Source of the DNA: Streptomyces sp. E2N166
GTDB lineage: Bacteria; Actinomycetota; Actinomycetes; Streptomycetales; Streptomycetaceae
NCBI RefSeq assembly: GCF_003671715.1
Contig: NZ_RAIF01000025.1
Coordinates: 1 to 43,779, forward strand
Reading direction: 5' to 3'
DNA length: 43,779 nucleotides
The notes under the pieces are model-generated. The model did no database searches, had not been told where the DNA came from, and saw only the letters and a program-made list of their open reading frames with translations. Positions 1-11,755 of the stretch are shown here, piece after piece. Position numbers and translations under genes: made by a program. How positions within the stretch are numbered: position 1 is the stretch's first letter; each line of letters starts with the position of its first letter.

Positions 1-1685
1 GCGACCCCGCGCCGCCCGCCCCGCAGGCGCAGCCCGCCCGCCCCCAGCCCCGCTACGAGGAGCCCGAGCTACCTGCCCCCGGCCACCAGGGGCAGGGCGG
101 CGGCCGCGAGGAGTACGAGGGATACGGCCGACACCGCGCCGATCAGCTCCCCACCGCCCGCCCCGCCTACCCGCAGGAGTACCAGCGCCCCGAGCCCGGC
201 TCCTGGCCTCGCCCGGCGCAGCAGGACGACTACGGCTGGCAGCAGCAGCGCCTCGGTTTCCCCGAGCGCGACCCCTACGCGACACCGCCGCAGGAGTCCT
301 ACGGCCAGGAGCCCTATCCCAAGGACTCGTACCAGCAGGACTACCGTCAGCAGCCGCCGGACCGCCCGCCGTACGACTCCCAGCGCGGCAAATACGAACG
401 CGGTGAGTACGAGCGCGGCGACTACGAGCGCGGCGACCGCGAGCAGTCCCGCAACGACTACGAACAGCCGCGCAACGACTACGACCAGCCACGCGGCGAC
501 TACGACCAGCGCAGCCCCCGGCGGGACCTGCCCGAGCCGCCGTCCGGCTCCGGCCACGTCCACCGCGGCGGCCCCGTCGGCCCCGGTCCCGCCACCGGCG
601 CCCCCGGACCGCTTGCCGCACAGCCCGCACCGGCGACGGGGCCCGGCGAGCCGACGGCCCGGCTGAACCCGAAGTACCTCTTCGACACCTTCGTCATCGG
701 TGCCTCCAACCGGTTCGCCCACGCGGCCGCCGTCGCCGTCGCCGAGGCACCCGCGAAGGCCTACAACCCCCTCTTCATCTACGGGGAGTCGGGCCTGGGC
801 AAGACCCACCTCCTGCACGCCATCGGGCACTACGCCCGCAGCCTCTACCCCGGCACGCGCGTGCGGTACGTGAGCTCCGAGGAGTTCACCAACGAGTTCA
901 TCAACTCCATCCGCGACGGCAAGGGCGACAGCTTCCGCAAGCGCTACCGCGAGATGGACATCCTGCTCGTCGACGACATCCAGTTCCTGGCGGACAAGGA
1001 GTCGACGCAGGAGGAGTTCTTCCACACCTTCAACACGCTCCACAACGCCAACAAGCAGATCGTTCTCTCCTCCGACCGGCCGCCCAAACAGCTGGTCACG
1101 CTGGAGGACCGGCTGCGGAACCGTTTCGAGTGGGGCCTGATCACCGACGTCCAGCCGCCCGAGCTGGAGACCCGCATCGCGATCCTGCGCAAGAAGGCGG
1201 TGCAGGAGCAGCTCAACGCCCCGCCCGAGGTACTGGAGTTCATCGCCTCCCGGATCTCGCGCAACATCCGCGAACTGGAGGGCGCGCTGATCCGGGTGAC
1301 GGCGTTCGCGTCGCTCAACCGGCAGCCGGTCGACCTGGGCCTCACCGAGATCGTCCTCAAGGACCTGATCCCCGGCGGCGAGGACTCGGCTCCCGAGATC
1401 ACGTCCACGGCCATCATGGGCGCCACCGCCGACTACTTCGGCCTCACCGTCGAGGACCTCTGCGGCACCTCGCGCGGGCGCGCGCTCGTGACGGCCCGGC
1501 AGATCGCCATGTACCTGTGCCGAGAGCTGACGGACCTCTCGCTGCCGAAGATCGGCGCGCTGTTCGGCGGCCGGGACCACACCACGGTGATGCACGCCGA
1601 CCGCAAGATCCGCAATCTGATGGCCGAGCGGCGCTCCATCTACAACCAGGTGACCGAGCTGACCAACCGCATCAAGAACGGCTGA
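1..1685 (+). CDS. dnaA: Chromosomal replication initiator DnaA (5' end outside the window)
   Basis: DnaA binds the origin boxes that follow it, unwinds DNA and recruits the replicative helicase. The start lies before the window; the frame is open from base 3 to TGA at 1683, giving 560 visible residues. The first ~220 are a hydrophilic Pro/Gln/Tyr/Asp-rich linker (domain II), unusually long as in Streptomyces DnaA, with two tandem repeat blocks. The AAA+ core follows from [10 protein letters not shown] (near 664), with Walker [10 protein letters not shown] (near 783-809), Walker B LLVDDIQF (near 964-987) and sensor I SSDRPP. The C-terminal domain carries the DnaA signature [15 protein letters not shown] (near 1566-1610), which reads box DNA. 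A 15-bp hairpin terminator follows. Identity is seen directly; the missing N-terminus should hold domain I. Confidence 0.98.
   Translation, partial: DPAPPAPQAQPARPQPRYEEPELPAPGHQGQGGGREEYEGYGRHRADQLPTARPAYPQEYQRPEPGSWPRPAQQDDYGWQQQRLGFPERDPYATPPQESYGQEPYPKDSYQQDYRQQPPDRPPYDSQRGKYERGEYERGDYERGDREQSRNDYEQPRNDYDQPRGDYDQRSPRRDLPEPPSGSGHVHRGGPVGPGPATGAPGPLAAQPAPATGPGEPTARLNPKYLFDTFVIGASNRFAHAAAVAVAEAPAKAYNPLFIYGESGLGKTHLLHAIGHYARSLYPGTRVRYVSSEEFTNEFINSIRDGKGDSFRKRYREMDILLVDDIQFLADKESTQEEFFHTFNTLHNANKQIVLSSDRPPKQLVTLEDRLRNRFEWGLITDVQPPELETRIAILRKKAVQEQLNAPPEVLEFIASRISRNIRELEGALIRVTAFASLNRQPVDLGLTEIVLKDLIPGGEDSAPEITSTAIMGATADYFGLTVEDLCGTSRGRALVTARQIAMYLCRELTDLSLPKIGALFGGRDHTTVMHADRKIRNLMAERRSIYNQVTELTNRIKNG
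393..509 (+). repeat. Tandem repeats inside the DnaA linker domain
   Basis: Two in-frame repeat blocks sit in domain II of dnaA. Positions 393-437 are three 15-nt units coding for YERG(E/D). Positions 450-509 are nearly three 21-nt units coding for R(N/G)DY(E/D)QP. Unit lengths are multiples of three, so gain or loss of a unit changes linker length without breaking the frame. Confidence 0.85.
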
Positions 1686-1702
1686 CGGCCGCCTGCACCG
1701 GC

Positions 1703-1742
1703 CGCGAAGGGCGCCCCGGGATGTCCTGGGGCGCCCTTCGCG
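1703..1742 (+). terminator. Hairpin terminator after dnaA
   Basis: A perfect 15-bp GC-rich stem (1703-1717 with 1728-1742) and a 10-nt loop begin 18 bases after the dnaA stop. There is no strong T-tract, as is common in Streptomyces. It would also separate dnaA transcription from oriC. Confidence 0.8.
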
Positions 1743-1801
1743 TGCCCGGGGATCGCACTGCCGTCCTGCCCGCTGTTCGAATACCTGGCGGGTTACGGGC
1801 G

Positions 1802-2374
1802 TCCTCCACAGATTCGGCTACTTTTTTCCGTCCACACCTTGGGGACTGGGAAGTTGTCCCGATCCTGTCCACAGGCCAGGGTGTTCAGGGATCATCAGGG
1901 CAGGTCAGCTCCCTGTGGATTCGTGGACGAACGATCTCCACAGCCTGTGGACAAAGAAATGGTCCACAGGCTGTGCATCGAGTTGTCCACGGGCAACCCA
2001 CAGGCTGAGGCCCCTTGTCCCCAGCGATCCCCAGCTTCTCCACATGCCTGTCCACTGTTCGGCAACGCGACGCGCCCTGTCACCGCGTCGAGTGAAAGGC
2101 GTCACATCAAGGTGCCTGGTTGGGCTGTGGGAAACGTGGGTAAACCTGGGGACGGCTCTGGGGAGAAGTCGCCTCTGCCTGTGCACGGAGTGTGCAGAAC
2201 TTTCTGTTCTCCACAGATACGCCCGGTTGTCCACCGGCTCCGCCCACAGGCCCGGTGGACAAAATTCCTGCTCTGAACTGGGCAAACGAGGTTATCCACG
2301 GTATCCACAGGCCCTACTACTACTAGCGACTAGAGAGAGTGCGGAATCCGTTTCGAAGCGGGCCCTGTGCACAA
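1802..2374. other. oriC: Origin of chromosomal replication, oriC (DnaA box array)
   Basis: The dnaA-dnaN spacer holds a dense array of 9-mers close to the Streptomyces DnaA box TTGTCCACA. Plus-strand boxes start at 1802, 1828, 1865, 1934, 1960, 1983, 2036, 2048, 2207, 2227, 2292 and 2301. Boxes read on the minus strand lie at 1914-1922, 1922-1930, 1946-1954 (perfect), 2126-2134, 2135-2143, 2254-2262 and 2366-2374. Weaker matches are at 1854 and 2015. Position, density and mixed orientation match known Streptomyces origins, which carry about 19 boxes between dnaA and dnaN. A T-run (1822-1827), an A-rich stretch (1951-1959) and a TACTACTACTA run (2315-2325) are the only AT-rich patches. No coding frame is supported. 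Unwinding sites cannot be fixed by eye. Confidence 0.95.
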
Positions 2375-2554
2375 CTCGCTCTCTCGAGCCCGACCGCCCC
2401 TCGTCGCGACTTGACCCCGAACGGCACCTACTGTCAGTGGGGTGCGTCAGACTGGTCCCCGGTGTTCTGCCCCTCACAGGGACCGACGACACCGACCCAG
2501 ACGACGAAGGCCAGGCAGGGCGAGCAGCGCCGGCAACAGCAGGAGGCGGCAACA
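2375..2554 (+). other. oriC-dnaN spacer and dnaN leader
   Basis: These 180 bases separate the last DnaA box from dnaN. No coding frame is convincing. A TTGACC at 2411 and a TACTGT at 2429 resemble promoter hexamers but are only 12 bases apart, too close to be one promoter. A strong Shine-Dalgarno AGGAGG (2541-2546) sits eight bases before the dnaN GTG. Confidence 0.5.
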
Positions 2555-3685
2555 GTGAAGATCCGGGTGGAACGCGACGTACTCGCGGAGGCGGTGGCCT
2601 GGGCGGCTCGCAGCCTCCCGGCCCGTCCGCCGGCGCCGGTCCTCGCGGGCCTGCTGCTGAAGGCCGAGGAGGGGCAGCTGAGCCTGTCCAGCTTCGACTA
2701 CGAGGTCTCCGCGAGGGTCTCGGTGGAGGCGGAGATCGAGGAGGAGGGCACGGTGCTCGTCTCGGGCCGCCTCCTCGCCGACATCTCCCGCGCCCTCCCC
2801 AACCGGCCGGTGGAGATTTCCACAGACGGTGTACGGGCGACGGTGGTCTGCGGCTCCTCGCGGTTCACCCTCCACACCCTGCCTGTGGAGGAGTACCCGG
2901 CCCTGCCGCAGATGCCGGAGGCGACCGGCACGGTCCCCGGCGAGGTCTTCGCCTCGGCCGTGCAGCAGGTCGCCATCGCCGCCGGCCGCGACGACACGCT
3001 GCCCGTCCTCACCGGTGTGCGCATCGAGATCGAGGGCGACTCCGTGACGCTGGCCTCCACCGACCGCTACCGCTTCGCGGTCCGCGAGTTCCTGTGGAAG
3101 CCGGAGAACCCCGAGGTCTCCGCGGTCGCCCTGGTGCCCGCCAAGACGCTCCAGGACACCGCCAAGGCGCTGACCAGCGGCGACCAGGTCATCCTGGCGC
3201 TGTCCGGCTCGGGCGCGGGCGAGGGCCTGATCGGTTTCGAGGGTGCGGGCCGCCGGACGACGACCCGTCTGCTGGAGGGCGACCTCCCGAAGTACAAGAC
3301 GCTGTTCCCGACGGAGTTCAACAGTGTCGCCGTGATCGAGACCGCCCCCTTCGTGGAGGCCGTCAAGCGCGTGGCCCTGGTCGCCGAGCGCAACACCCCG
3401 GTGCGGCTCAGCTTCGAGCAGGGTGTGCTCATCCTGGAGGCCGGCTCCAGCGACGACGCACAGGCTGTGGAAAGGGTCGACGCGCAACTGGAGGGCGACG
3501 ACATCTCGATCGCCTTCAACCCGACGTTCCTGCTGGACGGCCTGAGCGCGATCGACTCGCCGGTGGCGCAGCTGTCCTTCACGACGTCCACGAAGCCCGC
3601 GCTGCTCAGCGGCAAGCCCGCGGTGGACGCCGAGGCCGACGAGGCCTACAAGTACCTGATCATGCCGGTGCGGCTGAGCGGCTGA
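2555..3685 (+). CDS. dnaN: DNA polymerase III beta subunit (sliding clamp)
   Basis: The beta clamp is a ring-shaped dimer that tethers DNA polymerase III to DNA and serves as a docking platform for many replication and repair proteins. The 376-residue product starts MKIRVERDVLAEAVAWAAR and has the normal length for three clamp domains. Conserved features include LLADISRALP, the GRDDTLPVLTGV stretch at the start of domain II, and the C-terminal Y-IMPVRL end that forms the ligand-binding pocket. GTG at 2555 is chosen for AGGAGG eight bases upstream; an upstream in-frame extension into oriC lacks coding character. The gene lies directly after the origin on the same strand. Its stop codon lies inside a three-copy 8-bp tandem repeat. 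Confidence 0.97.
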   Translation: MKIRVERDVLAEAVAWAARSLPARPPAPVLAGLLLKAEEGQLSLSSFDYEVSARVSVEAEIEEEGTVLVSGRLLADISRALPNRPVEISTDGVRATVVCGSSRFTLHTLPVEEYPALPQMPEATGTVPGEVFASAVQQVAIAAGRDDTLPVLTGVRIEIEGDSVTLASTDRYRFAVREFLWKPENPEVSAVALVPAKTLQDTAKALTSGDQVILALSGSGAGEGLIGFEGAGRRTTTRLLEGDLPKYKTLFPTEFNSVAVIETAPFVEAVKRVALVAERNTPVRLSFEQGVLILEAGSSDDAQAVERVDAQLEGDDISIAFNPTFLLDGLSAIDSPVAQLSFTTSTKPALLSGKPAVDAEADEAYKYLIMPVRLSG

Positions 3686-3694
3686 GCGGCTGAG
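3671..3694 (+). repeat. Octanucleotide tandem repeat over the dnaN stop codon
   Basis: CGGCTGAG occurs three times in tandem (3671-3678, 3679-3686, 3687-3694). The dnaN TGA (3683-3685) is in the middle unit. A change of one 8-bp unit would alter the last residues of the clamp. Confidence 0.85.
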
Positions 3695-3738
3695 CGTTCG
3701 GCCCCGGGGCCGACCGCAGTGGTCCACAAGGTGGGGAA

Positions 3739-3804
3739 AAACCCGCAGGTGAGGGCGTACGTCTGAGCGCGTACGCCCACAGCTGTGCACGGGCCTGCGG
3801 GTTT
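3739..3804. repeat. Nested inverted repeat in the dnaN-gnd spacer
   Basis: An outer 11-bp perfect stem (3739-3749 with 3794-3804) encloses an inner 9-bp perfect stem (3753-3761 with 3770-3778, loop 3762-3769). The remaining interior, 3779-3793, contains the small palindrome ACAGCTGT. A single DnaA-box-like TGGTCCACA (3719-3727) lies just upstream. It could end dnaN transcription or act in the gnd leader; the sequence does not decide. Confidence 0.6.
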
Positions 3805-3897
3805 AGGCTCGGACGTGGGTACGAAAGTGCCGCGGCACGCATCCGGCGGTTCAGGACGTGCCGTCCCGCCACCTCGCACACTTAAGGAACGCAACTG

Positions 3898-4773
3898 ATG
3901 GAGCTCGGTCTCGTCGGCCTCGGCAAGATGGGCGGCAACATGCGCGAGCGGATCCGCCGCGCGGGCCACACCGTCGTCGGATACGACCGCAATCCGGACC
4001 TCGCCGATGTCCACAGCCTGGAAGAGCTTGTGGGCAAGCTCAGCGCCCCGCGCGTGGTCTGGGTCATGGTCCCGGCCGGCGAGGCCACCCAGGCCACCGT
4101 GGACCGGCTCGGCGAGTTGCTGGAGCCCGGTGACGTGGTCGTGGACGGCGGCAACTCCCGCTGGACGGACGACGAGAAGCACGCCGAGGAGCTGGCCGCC
4201 AAGGGCATAGGCTTCGTCGACTGCGGCGTCTCCGGCGGTGTGTGGGGCCTGGAGAACGGCTACGCGCTGATGTACGGCGGCGACGCGGACAACGTCGCCC
4301 GGGTGCAGCCGGTCTTCGACGCCCTCAAGCCGGAGGGCGACTTCGGCGCCGTGCACGCCGGCAAGGTGGGCGCGGGTCACTTCGCGAAGATGGTCCACAA
4401 CGGCATCGAGTACGCGATGATGCAGGCCTACGCCGAGGGCTGGGAGCTGCTGGAGAAGGTCGACTCCGTGGAGAACGTCCGCGAGGTCTTCCGGTCCTGG
4501 CAGGAGGGCACGGTGATCCGTTCCTGGCTGCTGGACCTGGCGGTCAACGCGCTCGACGAGGACGAGCACCTGGGCGACCTGCGAGGTTACGCACAGGACT
4601 CCGGTGAGGGACGCTGGACTGTGGAGGCCGCGATCGACAACGCGGTGCCGCTGCCGGCGATCACGGCGTCGCTGTTCGCGCGGTTCGCGTCCCGGCAGGA
4701 CGACTCGCCGCAGATGAAGATGATCGCCGCGCTGCGCAATCAGTTCGGCGGCCACGCGGTCGAGAAGAAGTAA
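3898..4773 (+). CDS. gnd: 6-phosphogluconate dehydrogenase, decarboxylating, short form
   Basis: The enzyme oxidises 6-phosphogluconate to ribulose 5-phosphate and CO2 in the pentose phosphate pathway, yielding reduced nicotinamide cofactor. The 291-residue product opens with a Rossmann fold ([12 protein letters not shown]) and has the 6PGDH substrate motif near [12 protein letters not shown] and the catalytic-lysine region [17 protein letters not shown]. At 291 residues it belongs to the short GndA/YqeC-like group rather than the ~470-residue enterobacterial form. ATG at 3898 begins the nucleotide-binding motif exactly. Its place between dnaN and recF is the usual Streptomyces arrangement. 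Cofactor preference (NAD or NADP) cannot be judged safely by eye. Confidence 0.93.
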   Translation: MELGLVGLGKMGGNMRERIRRAGHTVVGYDRNPDLADVHSLEELVGKLSAPRVVWVMVPAGEATQATVDRLGELLEPGDVVVDGGNSRWTDDEKHAEELAAKGIGFVDCGVSGGVWGLENGYALMYGGDADNVARVQPVFDALKPEGDFGAVHAGKVGAGHFAKMVHNGIEYAMMQAYAEGWELLEKVDSVENVREVFRSWQEGTVIRSWLLDLAVNALDEDEHLGDLRGYAQDSGEGRWTVEAAIDNAVPLPAITASLFARFASRQDDSPQMKMIAALRNQFGGHAVEKK

Positions 4774-4838
4774 GCAACGCCCGAAGGTCAACACCGGAGG
4801 GTCAGCACCCGAAGGTTTGGGAGGTCGGCGAAACGACC

Positions 4839-5960
4839 ATGCACGTCACGCATCTGTCGCTGGCCGACTTCCGTTCGTACGCCCGGGTCGAGGTCCCGCT
4901 GGACCCGGGCGTCACCGCCTTCGTCGGTCCCAACGGGCAGGGCAAGACGAACCTCGTCGAGGCGGTCGGCTATCTCGCCACGCTCGGCAGCCACCGGGTC
5001 TCCTCCGACGCGCCCCTGGTCCGCATGGGCGCCGAGCGCGCCGTGATCCGCGCCCAGGTCAGGCAGGGCGAGCGGCAGCAGCTGATCGAGCTGGAGCTGA
5101 ACCCGGGCCGCGCCAACCGTGCCCGTATCAACAGATCCACGCAGGTCAAGCCGCGTGACGTGCTCGGCATCGTGCGCACCGTGCTGTTCGCGCCCGAGGA
5201 CCTCGCGCTGGTGAAGGGCGACCCCGGTGAGCGGCGCCGCTTCCTGGACGAGCTGATCACCGCACGCTCCCCGCGGATGGCCGGAGTGCGCTCCGACTAC
5301 GACCGGGTCCTCAAGCAGCGCAACACCCTGCTGAAGTCGGCGGCGCTCGCGCGTCGGCACGGCGGCCGCACGATGGACCTGTCCACGCTGGACGTCTGGG
5401 ACCAGCACCTCGCGCGCGCGGGTGCCGAACTGCTGGCTCAGCGCCTCGACCTGATCGCCGCCGTGCAGCCGTTGGCGGACAAGGCGTACGAGCAGCTGGC
5501 GCCGGGGGGCGGCCCCGTCGCCCTGGAGTACAAGCCGTCGGCGCCCAGTGAGGCGCACACGCGCGAGGACCTGTTCGAGCAGCTGATGGCCGCGCTCGCC
5601 GAGGCCCGCAAGCAGGAGATCGAGCGGGGCGTGACCCTGGTGGGCCCGCACCGGGACGATCTGCTTCTCAAACTCGGCTCGCTGCCCGCCAAGGGGTACG
5701 CGTCCCACGGCGAGTCGTGGTCCTACGCCCTGGCGCTGCGGCTGGCGTCGTTCGATCTTCTCAGGGCGGAGGGCAATGAGCCGGTCCTGGTCCTGGACGA
5801 CGTTTTCGCCGAGCTGGACGCGCGGCGCCGGGAGCGGCTGGCCGAGCTGGTGGCGCCCGGTGAGCAGGTGCTGGTGACGGCCGCGGTCGATGACGATGTT
5901 CCGGGTGTGCTGGCGGGTGCGCGGTTCACGGTGGCCGAGGGTGCGGTGGAGCGCGTATGA
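4839..5960 (+). CDS. recF: DNA replication and repair protein RecF
   Basis: RecF is an SMC-like ATPase that helps RecO and RecR load RecA at single-strand gaps and arrested forks. The 373-residue protein has the N-terminal opening [14 protein letters not shown], Walker [10 protein letters not shown] (about residues 30-38), the RecF pattern LGSHR, a coiled middle region, and a C-terminal signature/Walker B region ending [14 protein letters not shown]. Length and domain order are typical. GGGAGG at 4819-4824 is somewhat far (14 bases) from the ATG, but the start matches the conserved N-terminus. The last four bases overlap the next gene (ATGA), which implies translational coupling. The 65-bp gap after gnd has imperfect direct repeats of CCCGAAGGT. 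Confidence 0.96.
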   Translation: MHVTHLSLADFRSYARVEVPLDPGVTAFVGPNGQGKTNLVEAVGYLATLGSHRVSSDAPLVRMGAERAVIRAQVRQGERQQLIELELNPGRANRARINRSTQVKPRDVLGIVRTVLFAPEDLALVKGDPGERRRFLDELITARSPRMAGVRSDYDRVLKQRNTLLKSAALARRHGGRTMDLSTLDVWDQHLARAGAELLAQRLDLIAAVQPLADKAYEQLAPGGGPVALEYKPSAPSEAHTREDLFEQLMAALAEARKQEIERGVTLVGPHRDDLLLKLGSLPAKGYASHGESWSYALALRLASFDLLRAEGNEPVLVLDDVFAELDARRRERLAELVAPGEQVLVTAAVDDDVPGVLAGARFTVAEGAVERV

Positions 5961-6529
5961 GCGCGGACGGGCCGCTCCCCCGGAAAACCCCGGACGAGGG
6001 CACCGACGGCAAGGGTGGCCCGGAACCGTCGGGTGTCGATCTCGCGCGGGTGGCGCTCAGGGCGGCGCGGGAGGCGGCACGCGCGCGTGGGGACGCCGCG
6101 CAGCAGAAGAAGCAGGCGCGGCGCGGGGGCCTGCGCTCCGGGGCGCGTGCCGACGGACGCGACCCGATGGCGTTGGGTTCGGCGATCAACCGGCTGATCA
6201 CCGAGCGCGGCTGGGAGACGCCGGCCGCGGTGGGCGGGGTGATGGGCCGCTGGCCGGAGATCGTCGGTGCGGACGTGGCGAAGCACTGTGTGCCGGAGCG
6301 GTACGACGAGGACGAGCGGGTGCTGGTCGTCCGCTGTGACTCGACGGCGTGGGCGACGAATCTGCGGTTGCTCGCCCCGACGCTGGTGGCCCGGTTGAAC
6401 GAGGATCTCGGGCACGGGTCGGTGCGGTTGATCAAGGTGCTGGGACCCGGCGGTGCCGGTGGCCCCGGCCGTCGGTACGGGCCGCTGCGTGCGCCCGGCA
6501 GCCGGGGCCCGGGCGACACCTACGGGTGA
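5957..6529 (+). CDS. dciA: DciA-type helicase-loader family protein (DUF721)
   Basis: The 190-residue product has a basic, Ala/Arg-rich N-terminal tail (to about residue 60), then a DUF721 domain with [23 protein letters not shown] and [13 protein letters not shown] motifs, and a Gly/Arg-rich C-terminus. DUF721 proteins were renamed DciA after being shown to interact with and help load the replicative helicase DnaB in bacteria lacking DnaC or DnaI. That role is taken from the family and is not visible here. Its start overlaps the recF stop by four bases, so recF and dciA form one translationally coupled unit between oriC and gyrB. Such proteins are seen next to recF across Actinobacteria. Confidence 0.88.
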   Translation: MSADGPLPRKTPDEGTDGKGGPEPSGVDLARVALRAAREAARARGDAAQQKKQARRGGLRSGARADGRDPMALGSAINRLITERGWETPAAVGGVMGRWPEIVGADVAKHCVPERYDEDERVLVVRCDSTAWATNLRLLAPTLVARLNEDLGHGSVRLIKVLGPGGAGGPGRRYGPLRAPGSRGPGDTYG

Positions 6530-6536
6530 GCCGCGG

Positions 6537-6592
6537 GCGATCAGGAGTCGCTCCGCGGGCTGTCTGCGGCGATCAGGAGTCGCTCCGCGGGC
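6537..6592. repeat. Pair of 24-bp direct repeats downstream of dciA
   Basis: Identical 24-mers lie at 6537-6560 and 6569-6592 (core ATCAGGAGTCGCTCCGCGGG), separated by eight bases, so the period is 32. The first copy starts eight bases after the dciA stop. Confidence 0.9.
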
Positions 6593-6659
6593 GCTCTGAG
6601 GGTGGTATGCGGGTGACCTGACGCCTCGTCAGAGCTGGGTGATGTACCTCACATAATTG

Positions 6660-6694
6660 GGTCGCGACGGCGGGTGTGACCCGTCGTCGCGACC
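6660..6694. terminator. Strong hairpin in the gyrB leader (possible dciA terminator)
   Basis: A 16-bp stem with one G-T pair (6660-6675 with 6679-6694) closes a 3-nt loop. A second hairpin (6702-6710 with 6713-6721) follows immediately. No T-tract follows, so termination is possible but a leader function is equally likely. Confidence 0.45.
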
Positions 6695-6891
6695 TCCGTC
6701 GCGCAACCGCACGCGGTTGCGAATCCCGATCTGACTCCCAAGTAGCCAAGGGTTGACGCCTCGAAGCGCTGAGTGCCGTTGTGAGCCTCTTGGGGCCCCC
6801 ATCCCCATATCGGGAGTCGGACGAGCCTCGTTCAGGGCGGCACATGCGGACTCAGGTACCGGCAAACCCCCATCAGTGTCAGTGCTACCGG

Positions 6892-6897
6892 TAGAAT
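6892..6897 (+). promoter_or_regulatory. Candidate -10 element for gyrB
   Basis: TAGAAT is a good match to the Streptomyces housekeeping -10 consensus and stands out in GC-rich DNA, 142 bases before the gyrB start. No convincing -35 hexamer lies 16-19 bases upstream, so the call rests on one element. Confidence 0.35.
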
Positions 6898-6940
6898 GGA
6901 AGACAATCCCGCCCCGAACGTGGGGACCGTCCGGGACTAG

Positions 6941-9100
<2,160 letters not shown>

Positions 9101-9142
9101 GTCGGTCTCAGCTGACCGCACCAGGAAGGACCTTCACCAGCA

Positions 9143-11737
9143 ATGACCGACGAGAACACTCCTGTGACGACGCCCGAGGGTGACGCCCTGGCGATGCGTG
9201 TCGAGCCCGTCGGGCTCGAGACGGAGATGCAGCGCTCGTATCTCGACTACGCGATGTCCGTCATCGTCTCGCGCGCGCTGCCCGACGTCCGCGACGGCCT
9301 CAAGCCCGTGCACCGCCGCGTGCTGTACGCCATGTACGACGGCGGGTACCGCCCCGAGCGCGGCTTCTACAAGTGCGCCCGTGTCGTCGGCGACGTCATG
9401 GGCAACTACCACCCGCACGGCGACAGCTCCATCTACGACGCGCTGGTCCGCCTCGCCCAGCCGTGGTCGATGCGCATGCCGCTCGTCGACTCCAACGGCA
9501 ACTTCGGTTCGCCGGGCAACGACCCGGCGGCGGCGATGCGGTACACCGAGTGCAAGATGGCACCGCTGGCCATGGAGATGGTCCGTGACATCGACGAGGA
9601 GACCGTCGACTTCACGGACAACTACGACGGCCGCTCCCAGGAGCCGACCGTCCTGCCCGCCCGCTTCCCGAACCTGCTGATCAACGGCTCGGCCGGGATC
9701 GCGGTCGGTATGGCGACCAACATCCCGCCGCACAACCTGCGCGAGGTCGCGGCCGGTGCCCAGTGGTACCTGGAGAACTACGAGGCCTCGCACGAGGAGC
9801 TGCTGGACGCGCTCATCGAGCGCATCAAGGGCCCCGACTTCCCGACCGGCGCGCTGGTGGTGGGCCGCAACGGCATCGAGGAGGCCTACCGCACCGGGCG
9901 CGGCTCGATCACCATGCGCGCGGTCGTCGAGGTCGAGGAGATCCAGAACCGCCAGTGCCTGGTGGTCACGGAGCTGCCGTACCAGACCAACCCCGACAAC
10001 CTCGCGCAGAAGATCGCCGACCTGGTGAAGGACGGCAAGATCGGCGGCATCGCGGACGTCCGTGACGAGACGTCGTCCCGCACCGGCCAGCGCCTGGTCA
10101 TCGTGCTCAAGCGGGACGCGGTCGCCAAGGTCGTGCTGAACAACCTGTACAAGCACACCGACCTGCAGTCGAACTTCAGCGCCAACATGCTGGCCCTGGT
10201 CGACGGCGTCCCGCGCACCCTCTCCCTGGACGCGTTCATCCGCCACTGGGTGAACCACCAGATCGAGGTCATCGTCCGGCGTACGAAGTTCCGGCTGCGC
10301 AAGGCCGAGGAGCGGGCGCACATCCTGCGCGGCCTGCTCAAGGCCCTGGATGCCATCGACGAGGTCATCGCGCTGATCCGGCGCAGCGACACCGTCGAGA
10401 TCGCGCGCGGCGGTCTGATGGACCTTCTCGCCATCGACGAGATCCAGGCCAACGCGATCCTGGAGATGCAGCTGCGCCGCCTGGCGGCGCTGGAGCGCCA
10501 GAAGATCGTCCGGGAGCACGACGAGCTCCAGGCGAAGATCACCGAGTACAACGAGATCCTCTCCTCCCCGGTCCGCCAGCGCGGAATCGTCGGCGAGGAG
10601 CTGACCGCGCTGGTCGAGAAGTACGGCGACGACCGCAAGACCAAGCTGATCCCGTACGAGGGCGACATGTCCATCGAGGACCTGATCGCCGAAGAGGACA
10701 TCGTCGTCACGGTCACGCGGGGCGGCTACATCAAGCGCACCAAGACCGACGACTACCGGGCGCAGAAGCGCGGCGGCAAGGGCGTACGCGGCACGAAGCT
10801 CAAGGAAGACGACATCGTCAACCACTTCTTCGTGTCCACCACGCACCACTGGCTGCTGTTCTTCACCAACAAGGGCCGGGTCTACCGGGCGAAGGCGTAC
10901 GAGCTGCCCGACGCCGGACGGGACGCGCGCGGCCAGCACGTGGCGAACCTGCTGGCCTTCCAGCCGGACGAGTCGATCGCCCAGATCCGCGCGATCCGCG
11001 ACTACGAGGCGGTGCCCTACCTGGTCCTGGCGACCAAGGCGGGCCTGGTGAAGAAGACGCCGCTGAAGGACTACGACTCGCCGCGCTCGGGCGGCGTGAT
11101 CGCCATCAACCTGCGCGAGCAGGCGGACGGTTCCGACGACGAGCTGATCGGAGCCGAACTCGTCTCGGCCGACGACGATCTGCTGCTGATCAGCAAGAAG
11201 GCGCAGTCGATCAGGTTCACCGCCTCGGACGACACGCTGCGGCCCATGGGGCGTGCCACCTCGGGCGTGAAGGGCATGAGTTTCCGCGAAGGGGACCAGC
11301 TGCTCTCGATGAATGTTGTTCGAGCCGGTACGTTCGTGTTCACTGCCACCGACGGCGGGTACGCGAAGCGGACCTCTGTCGACGAGTACCGCGTCCAGGG
11401 CCGCGGCGGCCTCGGCATCAAGGCTGCCAAGATCGTCGAGGACCGTGGATCGCTCGTGGGCGCGCTGGTGGTCGAGGAGCACGACGAGATCCTCGCCATC
11501 ACACTCTCGGGCGGTGTGATTCGTACGCGAGTCAGCGGGGTCAGGGAGACGGGCCGTGACACCATGGGCGTTCAACTGATCAATCTGGGCAAGCGCGATG
11601 CCGTCGTCGGCATCGCACGCAACGCCGAGGCGGGACGCGAGGCGGAGGAGGTCGACGGCGATGTGGTCGTCGACGAGACCGCCGAAGGTGCCGCGACCAC
11701 CGGCACGGACGAGGGCGAGGCGCCCTCGGCCGAGTAG
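9143..11737 (+). CDS. gyrA: DNA gyrase subunit A
   Basis: GyrA cuts and rejoins the DNA gate segment and wraps DNA through its C-terminal propeller. The 864-residue protein has the breakage-reunion domain with catalytic Tyr134 (RYTE). In the quinolone-resistance region, Ser95 and Asp99 correspond to E. coli Ser83 and Asp87, so no resistance substitution is visible there. The GyrA box KRGGKG (near residue 542) marks the start of the wrapping domain, followed by repeated propeller blades such as GYAKRT and GGVIRTRV. The C-terminal tail is acidic and Thr/Glu-rich. AGGAAGGA precedes the ATG by 12 bases. The next gene starts 18 bases after the stop. Confidence 0.97.
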   Translation: MTDENTPVTTPEGDALAMRVEPVGLETEMQRSYLDYAMSVIVSRALPDVRDGLKPVHRRVLYAMYDGGYRPERGFYKCARVVGDVMGNYHPHGDSSIYDALVRLAQPWSMRMPLVDSNGNFGSPGNDPAAAMRYTECKMAPLAMEMVRDIDEETVDFTDNYDGRSQEPTVLPARFPNLLINGSAGIAVGMATNIPPHNLREVAAGAQWYLENYEASHEELLDALIERIKGPDFPTGALVVGRNGIEEAYRTGRGSITMRAVVEVEEIQNRQCLVVTELPYQTNPDNLAQKIADLVKDGKIGGIADVRDETSSRTGQRLVIVLKRDAVAKVVLNNLYKHTDLQSNFSANMLALVDGVPRTLSLDAFIRHWVNHQIEVIVRRTKFRLRKAEERAHILRGLLKALDAIDEVIALIRRSDTVEIARGGLMDLLAIDEIQANAILEMQLRRLAALERQKIVREHDELQAKITEYNEILSSPVRQRGIVGEELTALVEKYGDDRKTKLIPYEGDMSIEDLIAEEDIVVTVTRGGYIKRTKTDDYRAQKRGGKGVRGTKLKEDDIVNHFFVSTTHHWLLFFTNKGRVYRAKAYELPDAGRDARGQHVANLLAFQPDESIAQIRAIRDYEAVPYLVLATKAGLVKKTPLKDYDSPRSGGVIAINLREQADGSDDELIGAELVSADDDLLLISKKAQSIRFTASDDTLRPMGRATSGVKGMSFREGDQLLSMNVVRAGTFVFTATDGGYAKRTSVDEYRVQGRGGLGIKAAKIVEDRGSLVGALVVEEHDEILAITLSGGVIRTRVSGVRETGRDTMGVQLINLGKRDAVVGIARNAEAGREAEEVDGDVVVDETAEGAATTGTDEGEAPSAE

Positions 11738-11755
11738 CACGAGGAGAGAGTCATC

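Noticed and set aside
69-1595. 508-residue open frame antisense to dnaA
   Set aside because: Chance frame opposite a strongly GC3-biased gene; composition is Val/Arg/Gly-rich and dnaA accounts for the DNA. Similar long antisense frames over dnaN, gyrB, gyrA, WD40 and pknB were left out for the same reason.
2411-2434. TTGACC and TACTGT as a dnaN promoter
   Set aside because: The 12-base spacing is too short for a normal sigma-70-type promoter.
1915-3693. 592-residue frame across oriC and dnaN
   Set aside because: It runs through the DnaA boxes and out of frame over dnaN; no ribosome site and no coding bias.
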